From: Clostridiaceae bacterium
Lineage (GTDB): Bacteria > Bacillota > Clostridia > Acetivibrionales > DUMB01
NCBI GenBank assembly: GCA_012840535.1
Contig: DULF01000086.1
Span: forward strand, 1 to 40,239
DNA length: 40,239 bases
Direction: 5' to 3'
Made by a program: the position numbers and the translations under genes. The number at the start of each line of letters is the position of its first letter. Positions within the stretch are counted from its first letter, which is position 1. Positions 1 through 9,249 of this stretch are shown piece by piece. Under the pieces are notes generated by a model. The model was not told the DNA's origin. It saw nothing but the letters and a program-made list of their open reading frames with translations, and did no database searches.

Positions 1-226
1 AAATTTGACAAAAAAATAAGCCGATATCAAGGCTTTTGGAGGTTTTTTCTTTATTCAAGTGTCAAATACCCGATTATTTCTTTTTTTTACAGTATAATAC
101 ATTATAGCCTCACAAAAACAATTTTTTTCAAAAATTATGAAAAAAATATGATATTCTATTTATATAATAATGAAATTATTGTATAATGTAAAGGGAAAAA
201 TATCAAGTCTGAAAAGGAGACAGCAA
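1..226. other. AT-rich upstream non-coding region
   Basis: No gene is visible here. The stretch is strongly AT-rich with several T and A runs. Two TATAAT hexamers occur, at 93-98 and 163-168, but neither has a convincing -35 partner at 16-18 bp. A TTGACA at 5-10 has no matching -10. This is presumably the promoter region of the two-gene unit that follows. Confidence 0.4.
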
Positions 227-1123
227 ATGTCGAAAAAAATCGTTTTTTATACCCATACAGTTGACATCGTGGAAGCAGAATTGACAGATATAAAGTTAAG
301 CCATAAAGACGGAAGGCTTTATAAAGTTACACTTGATATATCTGTTGATTATGATACATATGAAATCATAAAAACTAACGGTTTTTTCCATTTAACCTTT
401 GATGTTGTGCCCGATACAGTGGATTTCAAGCCTGATAAGGATGTAATAATTACACTTAAGGCAGACCCCATGCTGGTACAAACACTTGGGGAACTGGGAG
501 ACGATGAAGCGGTTAATCAGGTTATAATAGCTGAAGATGAAGCAGGTGAAATTATCAGGAAAGATATTAACTGGTATGCTTTAAGGGTGGTTCAGGAGGT
601 TGACCTCCCAGAGGGGTTGGATGAGAAAGGTTCAGTGGTTGAGGGTTTTGAAACCGTTTATGCCTTTGAAGATGAGGAAGAAACTGAGTCAGTGGAATTA
701 AATGAAAATATGGAGAATCTGATAGATGAGTTCAGGGATATTGAATATATATTAAAAAAGTACGAAATGCCTTATATCCGCACAGGTAATGAGTTTTCCG
801 GCACGATTGATTACAAGGGACACAAATTGACCTATTTTATATATGAAACTGCAAGAGTATTTGTCATGTCCACCGCATACACCTTTTTTGTGCCTGAGGA
901 AAATTATGATAAGGCATGCAGAGAAATTGCGAGAATTAATTCTGAGCTTACGGTTGGGAACTTTGATCTTGATATGGAGGAAGGAGTGCTTTCCTTCAGA
1001 ACATATATAGATGTAGGTGATGAAATACTTATTCCTGAGCTTTTTGAGAGGATGCTTATTGGAAATATAGCGACCGCAGGGAAATATTATACTGATATAT
1101 ATGATGCGGTCAGATTGCATTAA
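227..1123 (+). CDS. YbjN-like domain protein of unknown role
   Basis: A 298-residue soluble protein with no signal peptide or membrane segment. The start is ATG 227, preceded by AAAGGAGA at 213-220; an in-frame ATG at 170 lacks a ribosome site. Residues 1-140 look beta-rich and acidic and I do not recognise them. A Glu-rich linker (about 145-160) leads to a C-terminal part (about 160-295) whose pattern, including N-S-E-L-T-V-G-N-F-D-L-D and an F-R-T-Y strand followed by a helix, resembles the YbjN fold (related to type III secretion chaperones). YbjN proteins are usually about 150 residues, so this would be an N-terminally extended version. It lies 55 nt before a very large repeat protein in the same direction and probably shares its transcript. 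One inference is that it acts as a chaperone for the neighbour. The family call is by eye. Confidence 0.6.
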   Translation: MSKKIVFYTHTVDIVEAELTDIKLSHKDGRLYKVTLDISVDYDTYEIIKTNGFFHLTFDVVPDTVDFKPDKDVIITLKADPMLVQTLGELGDDEAVNQVIIAEDEAGEIIRKDINWYALRVVQEVDLPEGLDEKGSVVEGFETVYAFEDEEETESVELNENMENLIDEFRDIEYILKKYEMPYIRTGNEFSGTIDYKGHKLTYFIYETARVFVMSTAYTFFVPEENYDKACREIARINSELTVGNFDLDMEEGVLSFRTYIDVGDEILIPELFERMLIGNIATAGKYYTDIYDAVRLH

Positions 1124-1134
1124 CCTGGCAGCAT

Positions 1135-1158
1135 TAATTATACCGGGCAGTATAATTA
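1135..1158 (+). other. Small intergenic hairpin between the first two genes
   Basis: TAATTATA (1135-1142) and TATAATTA (1151-1158) form a perfect 8-bp stem around an 8-nt GC-rich loop. It sits just before the ribosome site of the large gene. It has no T tract, so it may tune expression between the two genes rather than terminate; the AT-only stem is weak. Its right arm also contains TATAAT, but no -35 is visible. Confidence 0.3.
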
Positions 1159-1178
1159 TTTGTTTGTGGAGGTATAAA

Positions 1179-4100
1179 ATGGGAGAAAATGAATTGCTAA
1201 GCAGAAGTGATGAAGCGGTAAAGAGTATTGACATAACTCTGGACGACAAGGAACCTGAAGAACAAAGTCAAGGCCAGGAGACACAAACTGAAGATACAGA
1301 ACAGCAGCTTGAAGAGGAACGGGAACAGGCGCAGGAGCAGGAACAAGAGCAGGAACAGGAAGAAAGACAGAATACGGACCTTATGGGAATGCTTCCGACG
1401 AGCGGTATATTGACACCAGAGGAATTTAAGAAGGTTACCTACGTAGCCATGGCAAAGAGGGGTAAACTTCTTTCAAAAATTGATGAAGCTTTGAAAGACT
1501 ACACGGAGTATGTGGAAAACACCAGTGACAGGCAAGAAGATTATGAGGACAGTGTAAGTTTTGTGCAGAGCAGGATTGAAGCCCTGAAGAAACTGACAAT
1601 CCTTTATGAAGCCTGTAAAGAATGGTTAAAGGCACACTCCGGGGACAAGTATATAATTTCTGTAAAAAAGCGGCTGCCTCACATAGTGAAGCTGCAGGAT
1701 TCTGTGGGTTATGAGATTCTGAGGCTGCGTACAACCATCAGCAGTATGGGAGCTCATGATGAAGCAGTAAACATATTTGAGGATGAATCCTTTAAAGCGT
1801 TTGACAGGAAAGGGCTGGTTCCCTATGAAGAATTTGAAAAGGCAATAGACAACGTAAAGCTTATAGGCCTTATCGGAATTTCCGGTAAGATGAAAAAGAG
1901 AAGAGAAGAAGGTAAAGACAGGTACTTAATACACCTTTTAAAAATGTACAAGCGGTATGATGATTTAAGAAAAGATTCAGGCGATATGAGCAAAACTGTA
2001 GACAAAGATACCTACAAAAAGGTAACCAAGGTAAAATATTCAGCATTACTGGATCTTGAAAAAGCCTGCAATGATTGGCTAAGCGCCCATGAATCAAAAT
2101 CGGGAATGCTGTATACGGTTAAGACATTGACCGCGACGCCTGCTACAGCGCGGAGAAATATTATTGGCGCCCTTGTGCAGCCCGGGGGACCCGTTGAAAA
2201 TGAAAAAAGGATGCTGGAAGCTTCCTTCAACATCATGAGCAGCACGGCAAAAAAAGAAAAGGGACAGGAAACGGATAAGGAATCCCTGGACTTCGGAGGA
2301 ATTAGGGGAACGCAACTGAAAGATATTTATACACCTGAGAAATTCAAGGAGTTAACCGATGCCGGAATGTTCAGCAAGCGCGGTGACAATTTGAAGAAGA
2401 TTGACAGCCTGATTGCTGAATACCACGAAGCAAAAAAGGGGAAAGATACTTCCAGGATAACGGAGATACTAAAGCAGTTATATACCGCTATTTCATTCTG
2501 GATGAAGATACACGAAGAAGATGATACTTCAAGCTACCAGTACAGGCTGCCGGTTATCCGTGATGTCAGGGATGTCGTAGTGAGGATGCTGCAAGAAGCT
2601 AAAATGACGGAGGAACAAATAAAGGAACTGGATCCAAGCGAGAGTTATGAGACGTTAAGTGAGTTCAAGGATATTGAAAAATACAGGGGAACCCTTTTGT
2701 CCGCCGAACAGTTCAAAAAACTGACCGATGCTGGCAAGTTCAAGACAAGAGGCAAGTACCTCAAGTTGATAGATCAAGCGCTTGAATATTACAACGAAAC
2801 GGAAGAACATTATGTCAAGGGAGAGACCCTTTCCTGGGAAACTAAAAAGCATCTTGCAGATAAAGCTCTTCATATTCACAGGGTTGCAAAATTGTGGCTG
2901 ACGGTGCATGAAAATGATACCAAGGCCAGTGTACAATACAGATACCCCATTATCAAGGCTTTAGCGGAAGAAGCCTTAAGGGTTGCAAAGGAATTATACG
3001 AGGCAGAAGAAAGCACAGAAAGTACAGAAGGTGCGGAAAAAGGTAAGGGAGAAAATATACTTGAACCCCATGCAAAAGTCAGATTCCTTCCAACCGTTGA
3101 TGAGTTCCAGAAAATGACGTATGCCGGCATAGCCAGCAGGCGCGGCAGTTACCTTCAGAGGATTGACGATGCTCTTAAGCAATATGACAAGTACAGGGTA
3201 AAGAAAGAAATTGACGAGGGCGAACAGGAAAATGTAGTAAATATATTGGGCAATATATACAGTGCGTGTGAAACGTGGCTTCAGAGGCACAAGGGTCATG
3301 GAAAAGGCAGCGTTCGTCGAAGAAGAATATATATAGAAAGCATGGTTGGCGAAGATGGCCTTATTGCCAAAGAAGCAAATTATCTTTTACAGAGCAAGAT
3401 ATTAAGCCAGGATGTAAATATCAGTGAAAAGATAGGAAGCATTACATCATCAACAGGCGGGCAAAGCCAGAGCATATTCGAAGCGATAGGCAGCCAGTTT
3501 TCTGATAAGCTTGGAAAGCAAAAAATTAATGTAAAAGTCGGATTAACTTTTTCGGTATCTTTTAACAAAGTGCCGGGAACCAGTGTTAATATCAGTATTT
3601 ACCTTGAGTATGACGGGGATAAGAGCGGAGAAGTGGATGACCCGCAAAAGGAAGTAACAGAAGACAACATAAGGTCAAAAATTTATTCTGAACATAATTT
3701 TTCTTTAGATGTTTCCGGTAAGCTGTTATATTTATTATCCGGAAAACTGGGTGCAAAATTTGGCATGTATACGAGGGCAAGCGCCGGATCGCCCATGGAC
3801 TGCGCAAAGCTTATGAAATTCTGTACATATAATAAGATCAGAAGCTCGTATATTTTTCCAAAATGGCTCACCAATTTGATTTATGGCAGCTCACCAACCA
3901 AAGCAGGATATATCAGAGCTGAGCAGTCCCAGTCAGAAGCTGTGAACGTGCTTTCAAAGAGCGATAGAAACTATATCGAGGAAGGCATAGCTGTTGCCGG
4001 AGATGCAAGTACGGGTTTGCCTTTAGGTCTTGCTTCGATAGAAGGAGCCGGTGCTTTAAGAACTAACAGAAAAAGGATTACCAGGGAAGTAATAAAAGAA

Positions 4101-5246
4101 GCGCTTAAAGAAATGGGAGCCGAAGACTTACCATATGAAAGCCTTGCTGAAGGGTATCTTAAGAGAAGTGGTATAGAAGACGGCGATGTAAAGGAAGCAA
4201 AAGCTGCAGAAATGCACAGGGAAATAAGGCAAAAAATGAAATCCAAAAAAACGAGCAGACATGGAAAAATCGTTACAAAACGCATCTTGAGGGCAGATTT
4301 AATAAGGGAGTATAAAAATGAAACGCTAAGGACAGTAAGACTTGAAAAAAGTTTTCCCATTGATCAGTTCATTGCCGGCAAAAACTTCTATAAAGGTATC
4401 ATGGAAATGTTGAGATTACTTCAGGAAAGCTACCATGAGGAAAAAAATAACTATTTTAATATACGTGGAATTGATTTGGATTCCTTTAAGGATAAAATAA
4501 TAGAAAAGATAGATAATTATCCTCCTTTGATACAGTTAAGAAACAATGGTGCTTTGGCAAACTTTATAATGGGAAGGTCTGTTAAAGCTATACTTGAACT
4601 GGATACAAAAAAGAAAGTGCTGAAGGTATATATGACGCGAATTAAGCTGGGTTCCAAGGTACTTGCCGGCGTACCGACATCGGCGATAGCAAAGGTTGCA
4701 AACACCGATACCATTCATAAAGGATATAAAGTTGTGTACAAGGTGTCAAATGCAATAGAAAAAGGCGTAATGGGACTTTTTGCTCAAACTCAAAGCCCCG
4801 CCTTTGGTTTTTCAGGAGCTCCAAAAATTGAGTTCAACAAATCTTCGGAAGAGTTATTGGGCTACTGGAATCTTCCCGGCAGCAGGTTCCCTGCAGCGGC
4901 CAAGAGCCTGAGAGCTGCGCAGCCTGAAACCGAAAGTTCTTTGTCAGGTATTGGAGGTGCAGTTGCAGGAAGTATTTCAGAAGCAGCACAAAATGTAAAA
5001 ATAGAAAAGGACACAGAGCCTGCAACGAATACAGATGCAACTGAAGAAAATACAATAGAACCGGAGGATACAGGAGCAACAGGGGTCTCACAGGAAGATA
5101 TCGAAAAAAGTAAAGGTCCCGGCGCGGAAAGGGCTAGGCAGATATACTTAAAAGAGGAAGTACTGAAGGAGCTCATGATAAAGGTTGCGGAAATGGAAAA
5201 AGAGAAAGCTAAAAAACGGAGTGTCAAACCTTCAAGTGCAAAATAG
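1179..5246 (+). CDS. Giant protein with five internal helical repeats, function unknown
   Basis: A 1355-residue protein starting at ATG 1179 behind GGAGG (1168-1172). There is no signal peptide or membrane segment. Residues 25-68 are a Glu/Gln low-complexity stretch. Five repeats of roughly 100 residues follow (about 77-177, 212-319 degenerate, 381-474, 504-609, 634-734). Each intact copy begins with a pattern like F-K-x-L-T-x-A-x4-R-G-x2-L-x2-I-D-x2-L-x2-Y and, after a linker of 20-40 residues, has an aromatic helix of the form A-C-x-x-W-L-x-x-H followed by S-x-x-x-R. Residues about 780-930 look beta-rich and contain three Cys; the rest (about 960-1240) is helical and basic, and the tail is acidic then Lys-rich with a coiled-coil-like end. 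I know no named family for it. A structural or secreted-complex cargo protein is possible, but that is a guess. It is probably co-transcribed with the YbjN-like gene upstream. Confidence 0.75.
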   Translation: MGENELLSRSDEAVKSIDITLDDKEPEEQSQGQETQTEDTEQQLEEEREQAQEQEQEQEQEERQNTDLMGMLPTSGILTPEEFKKVTYVAMAKRGKLLSKIDEALKDYTEYVENTSDRQEDYEDSVSFVQSRIEALKKLTILYEACKEWLKAHSGDKYIISVKKRLPHIVKLQDSVGYEILRLRTTISSMGAHDEAVNIFEDESFKAFDRKGLVPYEEFEKAIDNVKLIGLIGISGKMKKRREEGKDRYLIHLLKMYKRYDDLRKDSGDMSKTVDKDTYKKVTKVKYSALLDLEKACNDWLSAHESKSGMLYTVKTLTATPATARRNIIGALVQPGGPVENEKRMLEASFNIMSSTAKKEKGQETDKESLDFGGIRGTQLKDIYTPEKFKELTDAGMFSKRGDNLKKIDSLIAEYHEAKKGKDTSRITEILKQLYTAISFWMKIHEEDDTSSYQYRLPVIRDVRDVVVRMLQEAKMTEEQIKELDPSESYETLSEFKDIEKYRGTLLSAEQFKKLTDAGKFKTRGKYLKLIDQALEYYNETEEHYVKGETLSWETKKHLADKALHIHRVAKLWLTVHENDTKASVQYRYPIIKALAEEALRVAKELYEAEESTESTEGAEKGKGENILEPHAKVRFLPTVDEFQKMTYAGIASRRGSYLQRIDDALKQYDKYRVKKEIDEGEQENVVNILGNIYSACETWLQRHKGHGKGSVRRRRIYIESMVGEDGLIAKEANYLLQSKILSQDVNISEKIGSITSSTGGQSQSIFEAIGSQFSDKLGKQKINVKVGLTFSVSFNKVPGTSVNISIYLEYDGDKSGEVDDPQKEVTEDNIRSKIYSEHNFSLDVSGKLLYLLSGKLGAKFGMYTRASAGSPMDCAKLMKFCTYNKIRSSYIFPKWLTNLIYGSSPTKAGYIRAEQSQSEAVNVLSKSDRNYIEEGIAVAGDASTGLPLGLASIEGAGALRTNRKRITREVIKEALKEMGAEDLPYESLAEGYLKRSGIEDGDVKEAKAAEMHREIRQKMKSKKTSRHGKIVTKRILRADLIREYKNETLRTVRLEKSFPIDQFIAGKNFYKGIMEMLRLLQESYHEEKNNYFNIRGIDLDSFKDKIIEKIDNYPPLIQLRNNGALANFIMGRSVKAILELDTKKKVLKVYMTRIKLGSKVLAGVPTSAIAKVANTDTIHKGYKVVYKVSNAIEKGVMGLFAQTQSPAFGFSGAPKIEFNKSSEELLGYWNLPGSRFPAAAKSLRAAQPETESSLSGIGGAVAGSISEAAQNVKIEKDTEPATNTDATEENTIEPEDTGATGVSQEDIEKSKGPGAERARQIYLKEEVLKELMIKVAEMEKEKAKKRSVKPSSAK

Positions 5247-5331
5247 TAAAGCATAGCGCTGCAGGTTTTAATGCAATATAAATGAAATGTCATAGGTTTG
5301 ATAGTGATAAATTTGATGTATGATGAGAAAT

Positions 5332-5370
5332 ATCGATATGCACAGAATTGCATCTGTGCATATCGATTTT
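5332..5370. terminator. Hairpin terminator between convergent genes
   Basis: A perfect 14-bp stem (5332-5345 with 5354-5367, arm ATCGATATGCACAG) with an 8-nt loop, followed by TTTT. It lies between the large plus-strand gene and the minus-strand exporter gene. The 3' side toward the exporter has only weak A tracts, so it probably works mainly for the plus strand. Confidence 0.75.
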
Positions 5371-5423
5371 CATTTAATAAACAATATATCATATTAATTT
5401 AATATAAAATAATACAACATGAT

Positions 5424-8400
5424 TTAAATTCCGGTCCTGCGTTTTGACCTGCGGTGGAAAATGTCATAAAGGATTGGCACCACCACGAGTGTAAGCATGG
5501 TAGCGTAGAACAAACCTCCTATAGTGGCGACAGCCATTGGCTGGACCATTTCGGCACCGCTTCCGTATCCCAAGGCCATTGTGCTCATAGCAAGAATTGT
5601 GGTAAGCGCGGTTAAAAGGATCGGGCGCAGGCGGGTAACTCCGGCTCTTACGAGTGCTTCCTTTTGTTCCATGCCTTCTTCAATTAGTTGTTTTACATAG
5701 CTTACAAACACAATGCCGTTGTTTACGACTACCCCTGCCAACAGAAGAAAGCCCAGCAAAGATATAACTGACAGTTCCATATTACATGCCCACAGCAGCA
5801 AAAGTCCGCCGGTAAATGCCAAAGGTATGGTAAACATTACGATAAAGGGTGACAGCAAATCCTGGAACTGGGCAACCATTATGAGGTAAATAAATATCAC
5901 TGCCAATAAAATCATTAAGGCAAGATCACGCATAGCGTCTTTTATTATTTTATTCTCGCCTTCAATACTAATATCATAACCGGCCGGAAGCTTGTAAGAA
6001 GCAAGTTTGCTCTCAAATTCACGGCTTACAAGGCCTATATTATAGCCATCAGCTATCTCTGCAGAGACAGTCATGTATCTCGATTGGTTTTCCCTGTTGA
6101 TGGCCTTTAAGGAGTCAGCTTCATAGATATTGGCAATCTCGCTGAGCACAACCTGCTTTTCTGTTCCATCCTTCTGTTTTACCGTAAAAGTATAGTCAGC
6201 CAGGTTTTCGCGTGTTATACCGTACTGGTTGTGTTTTACAAGCAGTACGGGATAATTTTTATTGCCTTCGGTCAGTACCGTTGCCTGGGTTTCTGTCTTT
6301 AATGCCGAGCTGATTTCACTGTAAATTTGGGCTATGGTCAGTCCATCGCGCATGGCCTTGTCCTTGTCCACCTGGATTCTGGTTTCTTTCCCGGCGCTGT
6401 CAAGCCCGGTCTTGATATTGGTTGTGCCTTCCGTTGAGGCAAGCAGTTTTGCAATGTCCCTTGAAATTTCTGCAAGTTTATCTAAATTCTGTCCCTTTAT
6501 ATTAACCCTTATCCCGCTTCCGCCCAGCACAGAAATATCCATGTTGGAAGCAGAAACGGACATTTCAACATTAAGGTCCGAGGTTTTTTCATATATAAGG
6601 CGCTCTACATCTGTATTTTTCAGTGTGCGGTCATCTTTAAGCAGAATATAAAAGGTCATTTGATTATCAGAGCTTCCGCCGCCGAGAAATCTCATACCGG
6701 ACTGTCCGCCGCTTATAGCTCCTACTGTTTCAACAGCTTCGATCTCAAGAATCCTTTTCATAACCTCGTCGCTCATGGCGTAAGTCTCATCACGGGTGCT
6801 GCCCTTGGGCATGGTCATGGTTACGCTCATCTGCGGGGAATCTACTTCACCGAGGAAAGCCGTGCCCATAACAGCAGCACCATATATGCTTAAAGCCAGC
6901 AGCAAAACCGACCCGGCCAATACAACGGCCTTTCTGCGCAAAGCAGCCCTGAGCACTTTTTCATAGAATCCGGCAAATGTTTCAAACCAACGTATCTTCT
7001 TTTCTTTGGAAGACTTGAGCAAAGTTGCGCCCATGGTTGGTACCAGCGTCAGGGCGACTATGAGACTGGCCATAAGGCTGTAGGCAATTGTCAGTCCCAT
7101 GTCCGTAAAGAGCTGGCGTGACAGACCCTGTGTAAAGACAATGGGCAAAAATACGCATACAGTGGTCAAGGTTGAAGCAAAAATCGGGCCGGCAACCTCT
7201 CTGGCTCCTTCTACAGCAGCCTTGGCAGCAGGCAAGCCTTCGTTCCTTAAACGGTATATATTCTCTATAACAACAATACTGTTGTCTACAAGCATTCCTA
7301 CCCCGAGAGCCAGCCCGGACAAGGAAATAACATTTATGGTTACGTTGGTAAAATACATCAGGGTGACTGCAAACGTGAGACTTATAGGAATGCTGAAAGC
7401 AATTACGATAGTTGGCTTAATGTCGAGCAGGAAAACAATGAGCAGCAGTATAGCCAGAATACCTCCAAACAGAAGGTTTTCAATAACACTGTCGGTGACC
7501 ATCCTGATGTAATCGACCTGGTCCATCAATGTGCGGATGTTCAGGCCTTTATGCTCTTTCTGTAACCTTTCTATTTCTTTGTTGATAGCATTGGCTACCT
7601 TGGATGTGGATGCAGTGCTCTGTTTCTGAAAAGTCAGCAGCACGCTGTTATTACCATTGACTTTAGCATAGATTTCGTCAGAATTATCGGCAACAGCAAC
7701 ATCTGCTATATCAGATAAACGGATATCCCCTACCGGTTCAATACTCATCAGGACCATATTGTCTATTTCTTCACGGGAGCTGAAGGAATCTCCGACCTTT
7801 ACAAGATGGCGGTCATTCCTGTCAATTATATAACCAGCCGGCATGCTGAAATTCTGTGCTCTTATTAAATTGGACACCAGTTCTTGTGTTATAATGTTGG
7901 ACAAATCGGCATTTTTCAGTGCCTCATTTCTGACTTTTTCATATTCCTCCAAGCCTTTTTTGATTTCATTCTGGCTGTTTTCAAGCTGAATCTGAGCTTT
8001 TGCCAGTTCCACAGCCATTGTAATGCGGCCTGAATCAAGTTCTTCATAGGCTTTTTTGGTTTCTTCAAGAGTTTTTTCAAGCTGTGGTTTCATAGCGTTT
8101 AGCGCTGCCTGACGGACAGCTATGTTTTGCAGTTCAACGTCTATAGCGGCTATCCGCGCCGGAGCGGCTGCCGCCTTTTCGGCCGTTTCAGCCATTTCCT
8201 CCTGGGATAGGCTGGCAATCTCCTCAGGCAGTTGGCCTGCCAACTGCTGCATTACAGCCTGGTACATTTCAGGACTGAGTTCGGTTATACCCATGGGAAA
8301 AGCTTGTTCAAACAAGCTGTTAAGTTCGGCCAGTTGCTGCATGGATTTCTTTTCTTGCTCAAAAGCTTTTTTCTGCGTTTCAAGGGAAGTTTCTTCAGAC

Positions 8401-9170
8401 AGAAGCGCATTGATGTTTGCTATTGCATTATCAAGCTGTATACCTGCCTGGGCCATTTGCGCTTTGCGGTCAGGAGTTTCCCGCTCCAGTCTGGCAAGAC
8501 CTTCAGTAATGTCTGCCTGAGCTTTTTCAAGCGATTCTCTGTTTTCATCCAGCTTTTTTTCAAGATCAGCTCTCACTTGGTTATTCAGCTTTTCGATTTT
8601 TTCATTGTTAAGCACAACTTCAACCCGCTTTTCCAAAAGACCGTCGGCGCTGACTGATGCCACGCCGTCCAGCTTTTCAAAAGCAGGAATAATGGTTTCA
8701 CTGGTAAACGCCGAAATTTCATCGATATCCATATCTTCATGATCAACGCTTGCAACTACAATAGGTAGCATATCCGGATTGATTTTTAAAAACATTGGAG
8801 TACCAATGCCTTCATCCAGCTGGGCTGCCACCAGGTCAATACTGTTGGACAATTCAATCATGGCGCTGTCCATGTTTGTGTCCTGGACATATTCCAGGAT
8901 AATCACACTTGTATTCTCCCTGGAAATAGAGTTTATATTTTTTAATCCGCTGGCTGTCCCCAAGGTTGCTTCAAGGGGCCTTGTAACCATCTGTTCCACC
9001 TTTTCAGGACTTGCGCCCGGATAGGAGGTTATAACGATTATGTATGGCATTTCAATTTCAGGTAAAAGGTCCGTGGCCATTCTTGTAAAAGATACGATTC
9101 CCAAAACTATTATGAGAATAACTGCTACAACAATCGTATAAGGTCTGCGTACGCTGTATTCCGGCAACAT
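5424..9170 (-). CDS. RND-family efflux permease with coiled-coil insertion
   Basis: A 1248-residue inner-membrane exporter of the AcrB/SwrC (HAE1/ACR_tran) type, using proton motive force to expel drugs, lipids or other hydrophobic compounds. It opens with the family's N-terminal membrane segment (about 11-30), then D-L-L-P-E-I-E and P-G-A-S-P-E-K-V-E. The central membrane bundle follows residue 560, with the TM4 relay segment G-M-L-V-D-N-S-I-V, which keeps the first of the two AcrB aspartates and has Asn at the second. A second RND half ends near 1240. Residues about 186-425 are an inserted Glu/Gln/Ala/Lys-rich helical region predicted by eye to be coiled coil, making the protein about 200 residues longer than AcrB. 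The start has AGGAGG at 9178-9183, 7 nt away. No membrane-fusion adaptor or outer-membrane channel gene is adjacent, as expected for a Gram-positive SwrC-like pump. Confidence 0.93.
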   Translation of the reverse strand: MLPEYSVRRPYTIVVAVILIIVLGIVSFTRMATDLLPEIEMPYIIVITSYPGASPEKVEQMVTRPLEATLGTASGLKNINSISRENTSVIILEYVQDTNMDSAMIELSNSIDLVAAQLDEGIGTPMFLKINPDMLPIVVASVDHEDMDIDEISAFTSETIIPAFEKLDGVASVSADGLLEKRVEVVLNNEKIEKLNNQVRADLEKKLDENRESLEKAQADITEGLARLERETPDRKAQMAQAGIQLDNAIANINALLSEETSLETQKKAFEQEKKSMQQLAELNSLFEQAFPMGITELSPEMYQAVMQQLAGQLPEEIASLSQEEMAETAEKAAAAPARIAAIDVELQNIAVRQAALNAMKPQLEKTLEETKKAYEELDSGRITMAVELAKAQIQLENSQNEIKKGLEEYEKVRNEALKNADLSNIITQELVSNLIRAQNFSMPAGYIIDRNDRHLVKVGDSFSSREEIDNMVLMSIEPVGDIRLSDIADVAVADNSDEIYAKVNGNNSVLLTFQKQSTASTSKVANAINKEIERLQKEHKGLNIRTLMDQVDYIRMVTDSVIENLLFGGILAILLLIVFLLDIKPTIVIAFSIPISLTFAVTLMYFTNVTINVISLSGLALGVGMLVDNSIVVIENIYRLRNEGLPAAKAAVEGAREVAGPIFASTLTTVCVFLPIVFTQGLSRQLFTDMGLTIAYSLMASLIVALTLVPTMGATLLKSSKEKKIRWFETFAGFYEKVLRAALRRKAVVLAGSVLLLALSIYGAAVMGTAFLGEVDSPQMSVTMTMPKGSTRDETYAMSDEVMKRILEIEAVETVGAISGGQSGMRFLGGGSSDNQMTFYILLKDDRTLKNTDVERLIYEKTSDLNVEMSVSASNMDISVLGGSGIRVNIKGQNLDKLAEISRDIAKLLASTEGTTNIKTGLDSAGKETRIQVDKDKAMRDGLTIAQIYSEISSALKTETQATVLTEGNKNYPVLLVKHNQYGITRENLADYTFTVKQKDGTEKQVVLSEIANIYEADSLKAINRENQSRYMTVSAEIADGYNIGLVSREFESKLASYKLPAGYDISIEGENKIIKDAMRDLALMILLAVIFIYLIMVAQFQDLLSPFIVMFTIPLAFTGGLLLLWACNMELSVISLLGFLLLAGVVVNNGIVFVSYVKQLIEEGMEQKEALVRAGVTRLRPILLTALTTILAMSTMALGYGSGAEMVQPMAVATIGGLFYATMLTLVVVPILYDIFHRRSKRRTGI

Positions 9171-9209
9171 TTTTAGTCCTCCTGATTATAAGCTAAATCA
9201 TATTACTAG

Positions 9210-9238
9210 ATTATACCATATGCACAAAAACAGTACAA
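9210..9238 (-). promoter_or_regulatory. Sigma-A promoter of the RND exporter
   Basis: On the minus strand TTGTAC (9238-9233) is followed after exactly 17 bp by TATAAT (9215-9210), with an extended TG-G before the -10. Transcription would start near 9203, giving a leader of about 33 nt before the ATG at 9170. This suggests the exporter is transcribed separately from the operon upstream. Confidence 0.75.
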
Positions 9239-9249
9239 GCTGGCGTAGT

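Noticed and set aside
170-226. Upstream start at 170 for the YbjN-like protein
   Set aside because: The ATG at 227 has AAAGGAGA in the right place; the ATG at 170 has none and would begin inside TATAATAATG-type promoter-like DNA.
1287-1375. CAG/GAA-rich tract in the large gene as a tandem repeat or phase-variable tract
   Set aside because: It encodes a plain Glu/Gln-rich stretch with irregular units; no perfect short repeat long enough to slip.
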